NCBI RefSeq assembly: GCF_018687715.1
Contig: NC_056752.1
Span: 4,278,001 to 4,342,000 of the forward strand
Source of the DNA: Carya illinoinensis
Lineage: Eukaryota > Streptophyta > Magnoliopsida > Fagales > Juglandaceae
Length of the DNA stretch: 64,000 nt
Reading direction: 5' to 3'
The notes beneath the pieces were generated by a model, which did not search any database, was not told the origin of the DNA, and saw only the letters and a program-made list of their open reading frames with translations. The position numbers were made by a program, and so were the translations under genes. Below, in pieces: positions 24,170 to 35,733 of the stretch (positions within the stretch are counted from its first letter, which is position 1; every line of letters begins with the position of its first letter).

Positions 24170-26732
24170 CTATAGAGGAGGGTCAAGATCGGGAAGCTTT
24201 AAGCACTCCCGCGGATCATAAGAGCCTGTCTCGGCAGGGTGCCGCTCATGTTCGATGCTAACAAAGAGATCTTCAAAGTCCCCTCCCCTTGTGCCAATCG
24301 CAGAAGTGCTCGCAAGGAGGAAGTCGCCTGGGTCATCATGTTCCGGTAGGAACGCATCTAGGATCGTCTCCCACCCTAACTCGCCAGCATGATTAAGGGC
24401 TGTGGCATCAGGCTCTAGGATCTTGAAGTCCAAAGTCCATAGATGCCCCTCCAGTGCCTCTGAACTACGTTGAGGGTTGAGGATGACAAAGTCACGCATC
24501 CTGTCCAACCCTCCAAGTACCCGTTAGACCATGCCTTGTCACGGATAGAGAGAGCCTTTCCCAGCTGCCTACTGGATCGCGTAGCCACCTCTTGCACCTA
24601 CCATGGGTCGCTACGTAGATCCTAGATAACCACTTCCTAACTAGCAGTCCTCTTATGAGTGGTAGCCAGGTTGGCCAATGCCTCTTCCTTGCAAAACCTG
24701 GCTATAGCCAACAAAGCCCCGTGATCCTCTACAATGGCCGACAGGTCGGAATGCTCCCCCTCCAGCATCTTGATCCAACATAGGATTCCTAAAGCTTACT
24801 CAGAGACTCCTAGGCATTCAAAGCCCAATCCCAGGCCACAGCTAGCTCTGACTCCAAGCATCCCCGCTCTTCCCTCCCTTGTTCCACTACAGACCAAAGA
24901 CGTCGTATCTCATCCTCAGCAATGCGTTGGGCTAGCACTTTGATTCCCTGACTGGCTCTGAGGTTAGAAAGTAGATTCAAGACCAGGAGAGTTGAAAAGG
25001 AATGCAGAATGTAAGAAATACCTCAAAGAAGAGTTTTTGTAGCTGCTCCACTTGGCAGCCTATAGCGAGATTCTTCCGCACAAACTTGTTCAAAGGATCG
25101 GCAGGAACAGCTGCATTTGTAGTCTCAGGCACACTTCCACCAGACCATGTCAGAGCACCCTCGCTCATAGATAAAACGGGGGGAGCCACCACAGAAGGGC
25201 CTCTCTCGCCCCTGCACTGGCGATCATCACCTCCACAGGGACCTACTGCCCCAATCACCGACTTGCCAGGGCTCAACAAGGTGTGAACTAAAGGCGCATC
25301 TGGCACATTCATTTCAAGGCTCGGCGGGGTGGAAGAATCTTACGTGTCTACCGGCCTCCCTTCTCCAGACCCATCGGCAACTCTACCAGCCTATAATCAG
25401 GCCTGAGCGATAACATTCGAGCTCTCACCCGCAGAACAGACACGTATAGAATCAGAGATGCATTCGTCATCGGGATCTACAAGGAGGGGATCTGAAGCCT
25501 TATCAAGATCAAAGGCTTCAACCAAGGATCGAGCAGTGGATGATGGAGAGGGAGACATCTCAACATTCAGCTCTGGAAGGGGGTGCCACCATCCAAGTTT
25601 GCTGAGATGCTCTATCCAGAAGTACATGTTGACCATTTTTGCCCTTTGCGAAGTGCCAGATGCATCTGTAGAGATACATGGGCTCCTACGGATTGGGTCC
25701 TTCATAGGGACAGCAACAGGAAGAGACTTGGAAGTTGCACTCGGGCCCGACAACTCCCCAGGCCACCGTTGCTTGAAGGGCATTATAGAAGAATGATGGC
25801 CAACCATCTCTGCGAAGACGGGATGGGCCGCACTAGCCGTCTAGGGAGCCAAGGCCTTGGAGACGTCTAGACCTTCCCCTTGGCTCCAAATAGATCCTCT
25901 TCCCCTTGTCTTCAGGAGAGGATTCAGTGACCCATTTCCTCGAAAAGTGCAGCAAAGGATCAGCCACCACACCCCGGGCAGAGGAAATAACATGACTTAA
26001 TGAGGGAAAGCAGCCAAACTGTCTTCCCCAAGAAGGACCTCGGAGTGAACTAGGAGCGGGTGCTGGGCTGCCCAATCCCGCATGATAGCTATGCGACATG
26101 CCTCATCAGACGTGGCCACAAGGCGCACCACCTTGTCACCCGACACAACTCCCCAAGCTGCCTTGATTGGGAACTCAGCCAGGAAAACTTGTCCCACTGG
26201 GAATTCCCATCCTCGGCCACTTGCAAAGAAGAATCTACCACACCAGTCTGAGACTTTGCGGTATCTCAGCTCAAGCACAACCAACACATGTGCCATTCCC
26301 CTAAAGCTACAGATCTCTTCTGTAAGTCAGATCAGCATTCTCTGGGTCAAACTTTGATAGAACCCACTGCCACAGCATGCAATAGCACATCAAAATCTGC
26401 CAAGTATTTGGATGAAACTGAGTAGGCTCCAACCCCAAGTGGTGCAGGACTTCATGGACAGGATGGAGAAAGGGCAGTCTTAACCCGCTGGAAAACATGC
26501 TATGAAAAAGAGCAATCCATGTTACCGAGCCATCTGCATTCACAACCCATTCATGTGGCCTAGGAGCTTCTAGAGTAACTGAATCCAAAATATGGTAGGT
26601 CAGTACCAGGGATTGAAGAAAGGTCGGAGTGGCCCCAGAGCACCAATGGTGACCCAAGAACCCGGGCTCTAACGAACCAACCTCAAAGTACGGCATGGAG
26701 CCAGTCAGGTTGATGGATTTCTGGGAAGCCAT
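24170..26732 (-). pseudogene. G2 antisense ORF, gypsy-type 'putative transposase' domain protein, broken
   Basis: Reading the minus strand from ATG 26732 gives MASQKSINLTGSMPYF, then EWVVNADGSVTWIALFHSMF, GLRLPFLHPVHEVLHHLGL and PTQFHPNTWQILM (to about 26307). The pattern of a surface-exposed start, LPLHPFxxxxLxxLGLxPxQLxPNxW and a cysteine/tryptophan-rich follow-up is that of the domain Pfam calls 'putative gypsy type transposon' (PF04195, from memory). The reading then passes through other frames (26296-25997, 26099-25833, 25807-25397, 25312-24977, 24508-24170). These give a linker, an acidic/serine-rich part and a charged C-terminal part. At least five frame changes mean it is no longer translatable. 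The role of these antisense proteins is not established. Confidence 0.65.
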
Positions 26733-27100
26733 CGGGGCTAGGAAAGCTAAGTTAAGCAAGAAAAAGTTGAAGTTGAAAAAAAGGAGGGCAGTGAGCATAG
26801 CGAAAGTACAAGAGGCAAAAGAAAGGTAGCAACTCGGACGGAAGGAGAAGAGAATTTAAAGGCATGGACTCACAGTCGCAGAGAGAGGGGTAGCGTCTAA
26901 CTACCTAAACTTGCAGGGTATGTGAAGCGATGGGAACCGTATCGACACCCCAGTAGCAATATATAAGGAATCAGCCTCGAATACGTGGAACAACTACTGC
27001 TCATGCCACCATTCGGTGACAAGAAAAGTGATCAACTGTGATAAACGAGAAGCTAGGGAAATTCCCATCAAGTCAACTCGATGAGAATTGGCAAGATAAC

Positions 27101-27721
27101 TGTTATGGGGTATTTTCATCAAGGCCTAAAGGCCATGACATTGCCCCAGGCCTAATTACTTTGCCAAGCCCCATAAGTTCCAAGAATGCCAGCTCGAGCC
27201 TGGAAGGGCCCCCATTGGTAGCCCGGGATGGGTCCTAGACTCATGTAGGTAGGGTGGGCTCAGGCCCAGTGCGGGTCGGAGGTAATCATCAACATTGAGA
27301 TAGGAGGTTGCAGAAGAGCGTAGGAAACTATAATCGGGGAAAAGGGAAGAGACGGCATCTGGCAATTCTACCAGAGACCCACACCACATTAAATGACCGA
27401 CACCAAAAAAATCAAGCCGCATTAAATGCAATATGGCAGTGGAGAATCTAGGGAGAGGTGTCCCTCTACCCCAAAACACAAGGCATGGCTCTCCTAACCT
27501 GAAGGACCAAGTATAAAAGGTCGCCCAAAATTACAAACGAATTCAAGTCTATTGTCAATTATACACCACTGTTATCTTCTTCTTTAAGCACTTTCTATCT
27601 CTACTCTATACTAACTTTGGCATTGGAGGTTCCCCAGGACACCCCTCTCCCACCTCAGGATCTGCCACAAGTGAAGACCCGTGCCTCTGAGCAACTTGTC
27701 CCAAGGGCATACAAACACAAC

Positions 27722-27728
<7 letters not shown>
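27101..27728 (+). mobile_element. G2 3' LTR
   Basis: It starts TGTTATGGGGTATTTTC and ends CACAACATTAATA, followed at once by a (TA)n run of about 26 bp that hides any target-site duplication. It matches the 5' LTR over its length with scattered substitutions and small gaps. Confidence 0.85.
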
Positions 27729-27756
<28 letters not shown>

Positions 27757-28352
27757 TTTGTCTAACCATTAGGTCAGCAAAATTGTGGTTATTAATTTGT
27801 TTGGTTACTTTACACAAATCAAAGACTCATAATTAGATTTGTGTACAAAAACTAGTTATATATATTTTGAATCATCTTGATGTTTGATTATTAGATATAT
27901 CATCATGAATGAGTACGTTATAATGAATTTATTAAAAATTAAAATGCCATATTAGAGTATAAATATTATTCTGTATTGAGAATGGCCACAGCATTTTAAG
28001 ACATAATAATATTTTAAAATATTTGTTTGTATGATTTTATAATGGCATTTTATATTGCAATTAAATCATTATAGTAATTACTTGGCCCTACATGGAGGTA
28101 ATTATTATGAAAAAAAATTATGATTTAATTGGAATAAGATAGTGAAAATGATATTAGCGAAATGAGATTTCCTATACCCATAGGTGCGGGATCTCTTTTT
28201 CCTAAATATTTGTAAAACATTGGTCTGATTATAAAGAAAAATATAAGCAAATCTTATGCATATCACAATCTTTACCCACATGAAGATTTAAATTTATTTT
28301 TTGAATTAGACATTGGTCGATTCAAACTATAGTTATTATTTGATTCAAAGTA

Positions 28353-29099
28353 GTGATATATGTTCTTGGTTGTGTTATTGCAGCTACTATATCTTCTTTT
28401 TTAAATAGTAAATCTTCTAATATTCTAATTCTGAATGGGGATAATTTTTCGGACTGGAAAGAAAAAGTTCTTTTAACATTAGGGTGGATAGATTTGGACT
28501 TGGCACTCCGTGTGGATGAACCACCTATACCCATTGAATCAAGTTCATTGGTAGATAAAAATACCTATGAAAAGTGGGAGCAGTCTAACCGATTAAGCCT
28601 AATGCTCATCAAGTCACATGTGAGTAAGAGTATTAGAGGTTCAATCCCAGAATGTAATAAAGTCAAAGACTACATAAAGGCTATTGAAGAGCAATTTGTT
28701 AGTTCTGATAAGGCATTGGCTAGCATCCTAATGAATAAATTATCAATTATGAAGCATGGCAAATCCAAAAGAGTGCGTGAGCATATAATGGAAATGAGGG
28801 ATATTATAGTCCAACTAAAGTCTTTAGAGATTGAGATTTCAGAGTCATTCCTTGTCCATTTTATACTCAACTCTCTTCCTAGAGAATATGAACCATTTAA
28901 GATTTCCTACAACACACATAAGGAAAAATGGTCCAATAATGAACTTTTAACCTTATGTGTACAAGAAGAAGAGAAACATGAAAATATTAAGAGTGCTCAT
29001 TTTGTTACTCAAAGGAAGGGACAATGGAAGAAAGGCAAAAGTTCATTTTGTTACTCAAAGGAAGGGACAATGGAAGAAAGGAAAAAGTGTTGGTATTAA
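28353..29099 (+). pseudogene. Copia-B gag (UBN2/DUF4219-like) with frame break
   Basis: The 248-codon open frame has ILNGDNFSDWKEKVLLTLGW near the start, LRVDEPPIP, YEKWEQSNRLSLMLIK, LMNKLSIMKHGKSKRVREHI, and FILNSLPREYEPFKISYNTH. These are the conserved blocks of plant Copia gags. A 46-bp direct duplication (28998-29043 and 29044-29089) shifts the frame near the C-terminus. The zinc knuckle CFFCRKKKxGHKKKDC follows at 29156-29205 in two frames, split by a run of A. Confidence 0.9.
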
Positions 29100-30570
29100 T
29101 AAGTGGAAGAAGGATGGGAAAGCGACATTCAAATGCTATAAAGATAATGATACATGCTTCTTCTGCCGAAAAAAAAAAAGGGCACAAAAAGAAAGATTGC
29201 ATAAAGTATAAATCATGGTTTGAGAAGAAAAGTAATCTTAATTTTCTTGTGTGCTATGAGTCTAATTTTGTAGACTCTCATCATAATACATGGTGGCTTG
29301 ATTCAAATACCTCAATTCATGTTGTCAATATCATGCAGGGGTTTCTCAACCTAAGGAAACCTATGGGAAGTGAACAAGGCATATACTCAGGAAATGGGAT
29401 GCGTTCACACATTGAGACTGTATGAACTTTTAGACTTATTTTAAATAATGGTTATATTTTGGATCTTGAAAACACATTTTATGTACCTTCATTTTCTAGA
29501 AACTTGGTCTCTATATCTAGATTAGTACCTTTAGGATTTAAATTTAATTTTCTGAATTCAAATGTTTATGTATTTAAAAACTCCACATTTGTAGGCTCTA
29601 GAACCTTGATTAATGGTTTGTATAAATTAAATTTAGATTCTATTTTGGAAAATAGTCTATTAACTCTGTATGATAATATTGGCACTAAACGTAATATTGT
29701 TAATGAGTCCTCTATATTATGGCATAGGAGACAGGGACATATCTCAAAGAGAAAATTAAAAGATTAGTAAATGATGAAGTCCTAAAAACTTTAGACTTCT
29801 CATATCTTGGTACTTGTGTGGATTGCATAAAGGGTAAACAAATTAACAAAACAAGTAAAGGTGCCAAGAGGAGTGAGGAAATTCTTGGGATCACACACTG
29901 ACATATGTGGACTATTTAGTACCCCATGTTTGAATGGTCAGAGATATTTTATCTCATTCATTGATGATTATTCATAGTTTATGTATCTTTACCTACTTTT
30001 TTATAAATTTGAAGCACTAGATGCTTTCAAAATATATAAAAATGAAGTAAATAGACAATTAGAAAAGAAAATAAAGATTGTGAGATTTGACAGGGGTGGA
30101 GAATATTATGGTATATATATAGAGTTAGGGCAACGGCCGAGTCTATTTGCAAATTTTCTCAAGGAATGAGATATTATTGCTCAGTATACAATACTAGGTT
30201 CACCTCACCAAAATAGTATTGCTGAAAGGTGAAACTGTACCCTTATGGATATGGTAAAAAGTATGTTCAGTAATTGTAATCTTCCTCTATATTTGTGAAG
30301 TGAGGCCTTTAAAACTGCAATATATATCTTAAATAGGGTTCCATCTAAATTTATTCCCAAAATACCATTTGAATTATGGAAATGATGGAAATCTAGTTTA
30401 AGGCATATGCGCGTATGGAGTTGTCTAGTTGAAGTTAGGATCTATAATCCATGACTAAAGAAATTGGATCCAAGGACAGTCAATGGTTTTTTCATTGACT
30501 ATGCAAAAAATTCTAAAGATTACAGGTTTTATCATTCCTCACATATACCTAGAATTGTGAATGATTTTTG
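29100..30570 (+). pseudogene. Copia-B zinc knuckle, GAG-pre-integrase and integrase remnant
   Basis: After the zinc knuckle, the frames give WWLDSNTSIHVVNIMQGF (29292-29345; the protease DSG is changed to DSN), FYVPSFSRNLVSISRL (29477-29525), and ILWHRRQGHISKRKLKD (29716-29766, GAG-pre-integrase). Integrase pieces follow: TDICGLFSTPCLNGQRYFIS then FIDDYS with a stop in place of the next residue, IVRFDRGGEYY (30087-30120), a LGSPHQNSIAERx block (about 30190-30235) and AIYILNRVPSKFIPKIPFEL. Stops interrupt it repeatedly. It ends near 30570, with no reverse transcriptase. Confidence 0.85.
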
Positions 30571-31918
30571 AGGAATGGAGCCGTGATTAGTTGATTAGTG
30601 AAGGCATATAATATTTATTTTTTTTATTAAAACTATGTATTTTTTAATTTTATGTTTTTTTAGCAATTTTTTGACAATAATTTATTTGATGAATATGTAA
30701 TGTATCAATGTATTTCCAATTTAATATAATTACTAGCAAGGACTCTATTATGCACAGTTGAAATGTGTAGCGTAATTGTAGACATTTAATGAAAAGTTGG
30801 TGTGATTTTATTTTTCCATCCCATGATTTGTTTTTTTATATATCTATAAAATCCAGCATAAATAACGGTAATGCATAGGTTATAGGTTCGTGTATATATA
30901 TAAATGATATTTACAGTCGTAAAATTATATATAGCATTAGATATATATATATATATATATATATATATCATTTATATATATACACACGAGCCTATAATAT
31001 ATATATATATATATATATAACATTCCGTCAAGTAATGTACCGCGTTCTTGCCATGGCAATTATGAAAAATATCAGTCTATTATGGGAGGCTCGTGATCCT
31101 TTGGATTTTGTGAGTTTAATCTATTTGATGGACTTGCTTAAGTTGCAATTTCCTGAATTATTTTCCATTATTAATATTGTTGTTAGTATTTTTTAATAAA
31201 TAGAATATTATTGTAGCTTTTTTCTTTAATGGTGGAATTTGAAATTTATTTAATTCTATTTATTGCCAATTGCTATTTCTTTTGTTTTAAACGTCTACTA
31301 TATATTTAAATCATATTATTTACTCTATTTATTATATAGGAGCCAAATCTCTCTATCATCCAATGTTTAAATTTCTTATAAATTACCGATGTCTTTGACA
31401 ATTTTATTAATTACCGATTTCTTAAAGCAAAGTGTGTGCTTACTCTTGAGAATTTTCTATATCAACTAGAGAGATGGTTTTTCTAGTAAAGCTTTGGGCT
31501 TAACTACTAATTGTATAGAGTTTATTTGAACTATATATATGACAATCAACTGCGTTGTATTTTGGAGAAAATAAGTCAAAGAGTAAGTCTGTTATACCGA
31601 TTTATTTGAAACTTTATTTACCAACTTGAATCTCTTTAAAAATGAGTAAGATTTTCATACTTCAATCCAATCTGATTTCGTTTAATTTAAATTTCTTTGT
31701 AACTTTTTTACTCCTACATACAATTTTCACCGACAATTATTATTTGAAAGAGTTTCCCTAAGGATCATTAACCACATGATTGACTTTAATTATAAAAATT
31801 AGGATGGTCCAAAACTATATATATTCAATCAAGGAATAAAAAAGTCGATACACCCAAATTAAGAAACATTATTTTCTTCCAAAATGAATTTTACGAAACC
31901 GTAGTAATTAATGACTTG

Positions 31919-31950
<32 letters not shown>

Positions 31951-32243
31951 ACGTAGGATTTTGAGTTGTGATCTTGAAATAGTAAAGTATCATATATCTC
32001 CTATTAATGTCGTTGCCATTGATCTAACGTTTTGAAGCACATTATTATTATTGAGAAATTTTCCATTTCTAGGAGATTTTTAATTTATGAGAACTGAATA
32101 CGTATGTTTGGTTCTTGTATTACTTACACATCCCCATAAACATTAATGAAGGATATCAACTTATATATAAGATTCTAACAATAACAAATGCTGATCTCTT
32201 ATGCAAGTTAATATGCACATTGGATACAAGTATGAATGCAATA
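30571..32243. other. AT-rich intergenic sequence with (TA)n runs and an inverted repeat
   Basis: No coding potential is seen. (TA)n tracts lie at about 30941-30968, 30999-31018 and 31920-31946. An inverted repeat with arms at about 30879-30915 (GGTTATAGGTTCGTGTATAT) and 30966-31000 surrounds one tract. Positions 31015-31110 resemble the upstream flank of the cysteine-rich peptide gene at 33962-34085. Confidence 0.6.
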
Positions 32244-32790
32244 CGTGAATGCAAGACGTGTACGTTCTCAAATGCTGGAGGATCAAGCTAGTTGGCTTTA
32301 AGGCCGGGGAGGAAGACCAATATTTGTAGAGACAGTATGCCAACGTCGTTCGCATCGGCTTGCTTGGTCGAACCACCAGCAGGGATTCGTTTTGGTTGGA
32401 TGACAGATATACATGCAGCACCAACGGGTTCTGCCCCAATCACAGCACGATGAAACAAGCTAAAAACAGAGCGTAGACAAGTGTTTGATGAAATTCATCA
32501 AAGAGACTTTGTATTTCATCGAGGCATTTCTGGTATTACGTACAATTCAATCCTTCGTACAGTAGCACTAAGTGCAATTCAGCATTTATAGAAGACGAGA
32601 GCAGTTACATAAGAATAGTCTAGAATATTCTACAATATTTTACAATATTTCTATTGAGCATATTCGATTCTTGCATTCAGTTGAGATGTTATCATCTGAG
32701 GTAGGTACACATGCTTTAATACAGTGAGATCGAAAGCAGAATAGAATGTTTATTTTGCTTCCATTAATCACGTCACTAGATAAATTGATT
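32244..32790 (-). pseudogene. Broken paralogue of the cysteine-rich peptide gene, split by an LTR-like insertion
   Basis: On the minus strand, about 32780-32725 reads DVINGSKINILFCFRS, matching DVIKRSKLINVPFCIKRK of the gene at 33280-33897. The text resumes after an insertion at about 32450-32300 with RTRWCCMYIC and NPCWWFDQASRCE, matching RTCWCCLFDNSC and DPCCFYQEAACE. The 3' flank (GCTGGAGGATCAAGCT, 32275-32290) also matches that of the gene (33239-33253). The first exon is not found, several cysteines are lost, and a 273-bp segment splits the second exon. It is non-functional. Confidence 0.75.
32451..32723 (-). mobile_element. LTR-like insertion (probable short solo LTR) in the peptide pseudogene
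   Basis: Read on the minus strand it begins TGTATTAAAGCATGTG and ends TTTTTAGCTTGTTTCA (TG...CA). It carries a TATAAAT box in the middle (about 32586-32592) and no coding sequence. Those are the features of a solo LTR. I could not find a clear target-site duplication. Confidence 0.45.
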
Positions 32791-32839
32791 TATTACATAC
32801 AATCATTTTTGTATACTCTCTATACATTTTATTGATTTG

Positions 32840-32945
32840 GCAGAACTTAACATTTATTTTATATTAAAAAAATGACACAGTCAATCATACATCATCAATG
32901 GAGTGTATAAAGAATACGTAAAAGTGACTGTACATAATATTTTTA
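32840..32945. repeat. MITE-like fragment, family 'GTGACTGTACATAATATT'
   Basis: It contains AGTCAATCATA, GGAGTGTATAAAGAATACGT and GTGACTGTACATAATATT. The same set of phrases occurs at 49725-49960 and 63575-63706. Confidence 0.55.
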
Positions 32946-33279
32946 TTTGAGAAATTAAAGTAATTATTAGGTGTATAATTGGGTGTACATAATATTTTTT
33001 CCTTTTTCTGTTCTATTATTCGAGTACGTAGTTATTATGCTCTTTTCTCTATATTGGCAAGTTCTTGACAAGATGATACGATTTTTAATTCCAATAATTG
33101 AAATCTCAAATAAATAAATCATATAAAAACGGGTGCTTAACCTTTATTCATATATATATATATATATAATATATCAATGCATGCATGCTGTGTACATGGG
33201 TGGGTGCAATAGATAATTCTGATAAAATATATATAATGGTGGAGGATTAAGCTGCTTTAATAAGTAGTACGCATGAGTA

Positions 33280-33897
33280 CTATTTATGAGGGCAAGTTTG
33301 TTCACAGGCTGCTTCTTGGTAAAAGCAGCAGGGATCCTCTATGGTTCCAGCGCAGCTATTGTCGAAAAGGCAGCACCAACAGGTTCTTGGCGGATGACCG
33401 CACTTTCGTTTGATGCAGAATGGAACATTTATTAATTTGCTTCTCTTAATCACATCAACTGTTGCTGTTTCTGTTCCTGCAGTCATTTTCATCAGATTAA
33501 CGCAACCAAAACATCATTATAAATTAACATTATGTTTTTTTAAGGAGGTTTTGAATCGAAATTTTTGATTTAAATAATCGAATTATATACCATCAGATCA
33601 TTATAATTTCTAAAATATGGGATATTTTATAATATCAATCAAATTACTTCTTTTCAATTTTAATGTAGACTAAAATGTTAATAAACATAAAAGCGGCACT
33701 GAAATTTTGATTAAAAAAAAAACTCTTAAATTAGAAAATAGAAATCAAGGCAGATCAACAACGTGAAAAACTGTCGTGAAAGAGCACCATATACATAGAT
33801 CATCATGTACAACGTACGCACCTTCCTGAAGAGCAAAGAGGGTAGCAAGTACCAGTGAAAGAATAGCCACACGAAAAGCAATGGTTTTTGTGGTCAT
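33280..33897 (-). CDS. Secreted cysteine-rich peptide, ESF1/MEG-like
   Basis: Two exons on the minus strand (33897-33822 and 33476-33280) give 90 residues. The intron has a GTGCGT donor and a TGCAG acceptor, and the phases fit (76 + 197 bp). Residues 1-25 (MTTKTIAFRVAILSLVLATL followed by FALQE) form a typical signal peptide. The mature part has ten cysteines in the pattern C-x4-C-x6-C-W-C-C-x5-C-x7-CC-x6-C-x3-C, ending CPHK. The CxxxxC...CWCC core resembles the embryo surrounding factor/maternally expressed gene family, whose members act as secreted signals in seeds. That is a family resemblance from memory, and other small-peptide families are possible. A broken copy lies just downstream (32244-32790). 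A TATATATAG stretch near 33958-33967 lies about 65 bp upstream of the ATG and may be the TATA box. Confidence 0.75.
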
Positions 33898-35733
33898 GAT
33901 TCTTTGAATTTGTGAGAAAGCACGAAAGCAATGTGGGTGTCCAGATCCAAGTCGTTTAATATATATAGCATTCCATCAAGTAACGCTTAATTTTTCATTA
34001 AAAGAAAAAAAGGTAACGTTCTTAATTATTACGAAAATTAGGCAAAAATAATAGCCTGTTATGACATGATCCTGATCCTCGGTATTTTTTAGAATAGTCT
34101 ACCCGATTGACTTTCCTGAAAATCTATAGCATTCTAATTTCAGGGAATGCGAGAGATTGTAAATATCATTTCTTATCAATATTTATCTTATTTAATTATG
34201 ACATTAAATTTGAATTTTAAAAATAAATATTTATCATTTTATCAGCAAAAATGCTATTACTGGCTAAAATAATTCCTTTCTGCATTCGAGAAATTCTCTC
34301 CAGCTCCAAGTAGACAGGAGCATATGAGTGGATCTGCAAAATCATCTATGTTGTTCTTGATCTTTGGTTGTTGATTGTTCTTTGAATATTTCGGTCTGTG
34401 AATTACAGTTTTTATTTTTTCAAAATCTCAAGCCAACAAATTTACCGATTGCACCACACTCATGATAGAGACTGGCCTCCGTATCAACGATTGAGAACCT
34501 CCCCATCAACGTGGTCCGTCGCACACCGAGACTGGCCTCCGATTGCCACCTGACCGAGGGGTTCGGGTTCACACCCCTCATTGCACACAAAAGGAATATG
34601 TAACTGACCAGGTACACACACAATTACAGTCATTCTCATTAATCCAAAGTTCCCTTGAGTTAACCTGACGTTCTTGTAGTTATGGTTCGACAAGTAGAAA
34701 AAATGGGAAGTTTATAGAGATTTTGTTTTTGTTTTTCATGTCTTTTAGAAAGATCTCTAAATTCAGTAGTCTATTAATCCTGGGATTTTGAATTAGATAG
34801 TAAATAGATGCACATAGGAACTTATTTTCTCAAATAAGCCTAAATATCAGAGAGGACTAATAACGTGGATGAGGCTAGCTAAAAGGGTCAATTTTTCCTG
34901 AAATTCTTCCTTCAGTTTCCAGCATTCTATCTTTTCCTATTCCTACCAAAATTTCTCACTATTAGTGCTCGCTCCGAAAGGGGACTAGAGTGACTAAAGA
35001 AAGAACGGGCACTAAAGAAAGAAAGGGCACTAGAGTGTTTTCCTGGACAGAAACAACAGATTTCTTGTTCTCGACTGGGATATTCAAGAACTTGTACAAC
35101 AGATTAACTGAGAAACGGTTCAGGGAAACCAGAGAACTTGTAAAGCAGGGCAGCAACTTGCTTTAGGAAATAAACGATTGGAAATGACATTTCAAATGCG
35201 ACATTTGAAGCTGCAGGTTGAAGACTAGAGTGTCAAGATTCAATCCCGGATCAAATGTAGAAACAACTAAACTAGGTGCCTAGACTTGTAAGTTTTATGT
35301 TTCAAAGGGCTTGCATTGCATTTAAAGGAGGAGAAGTACAGTTCTATATCATGCAGTTACTTTTCAACAAAGATTCGGGAAAAAAGCGTATATCAAGAGA
35401 TTTCTAAAGAAATATGGTTCTGGGTAGCTACAAATGAGTTCCCTCAGCTTTTAGATATTTATTAACCAGCATGGTCCAATCGGGTATGGGTGCACTAGCA
35501 CGCGACCGAAAGCAGCAAACCCAGGAGTTCTGAATGGAGATTTCACTTCTAGGTTTCCCTGTATAAAAGACCTCTAACAGAATGCATAAAAGATTATTTT
35601 CCATAACATTACGAACTTGTTCACAATAAGTATAGAAAGTGTATAGCATGAGTAAATGGGAGACTGCCTCCTACATGCATTACCAGTGATGAATTGACGG
35701 TTTGCATCCCGCAGGGGAAGGAAACATCTGAGT
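33898..35733. other. Intergenic: peptide gene promoter side, repeat-derived block, 3' flank of HCF164
   Basis: Positions 33898-34090 are the upstream flank of the peptide gene. Positions 34420-34690 hold a GC-richer block with open minus frames and the phrase GGAGGCCAGTCTC twice (34468-34480 and 34529-34541 on the minus strand). It looks repeat-derived but I cannot name it. The rest, to 35733, has no supported gene and includes the 3' UTR of HCF164. Confidence 0.5.

Larger units (their letters stand above)
19384..27728 (+). mobile_element. G2: Tat-like gypsy element with antisense ORF and no polymerase
   Basis: Two LTRs (19384-20007 and 27101-27728) align along their length. The 5' LTR is followed by TTTGGCGCCGTCTGTGGGA, the standard gypsy primer-binding region. 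Inside, on the plus strand, are a gag remnant (20061-21360) and a retropepsin-type protease remnant (21430-21888), then a minisatellite zone (22130-22690). On the minus strand lies a broken ORF region (26732-24170). No reverse transcriptase, RNase H or integrase can be found, and the gap after the protease is too short to hold them. Antisense ORFs before the 3' LTR are known in the Tat lineage of plant gypsy elements, hence the label. Confidence 0.8.
18361..30570 (+). mobile_element. Copia-B: 3'-truncated Ty1/copia element interrupted by G2
   Basis: The 5' LTR is 18361-18778. TGATATCAAAGC at about 18783, a decayed TGGTATCAGAGC site, marks the primer-binding site. A leader runs to 19383, where G2 (19384-27728) is inserted. 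Non-coding leader sequence continues at 27729-28350, followed by gag (28353-29099), a GAG-pre-integrase and an integrase ending near 30570. No reverse transcriptase, RNase H or 3' LTR is seen. Joining the two halves across G2 is inference from order and orientation. Confidence 0.65.

Noticed and set aside
34420..34693. Minus-strand frames with a VCNEGCEPEP stretch
   Set aside because: Contains short direct repeats and no recognised domain; likely repeat-derived.
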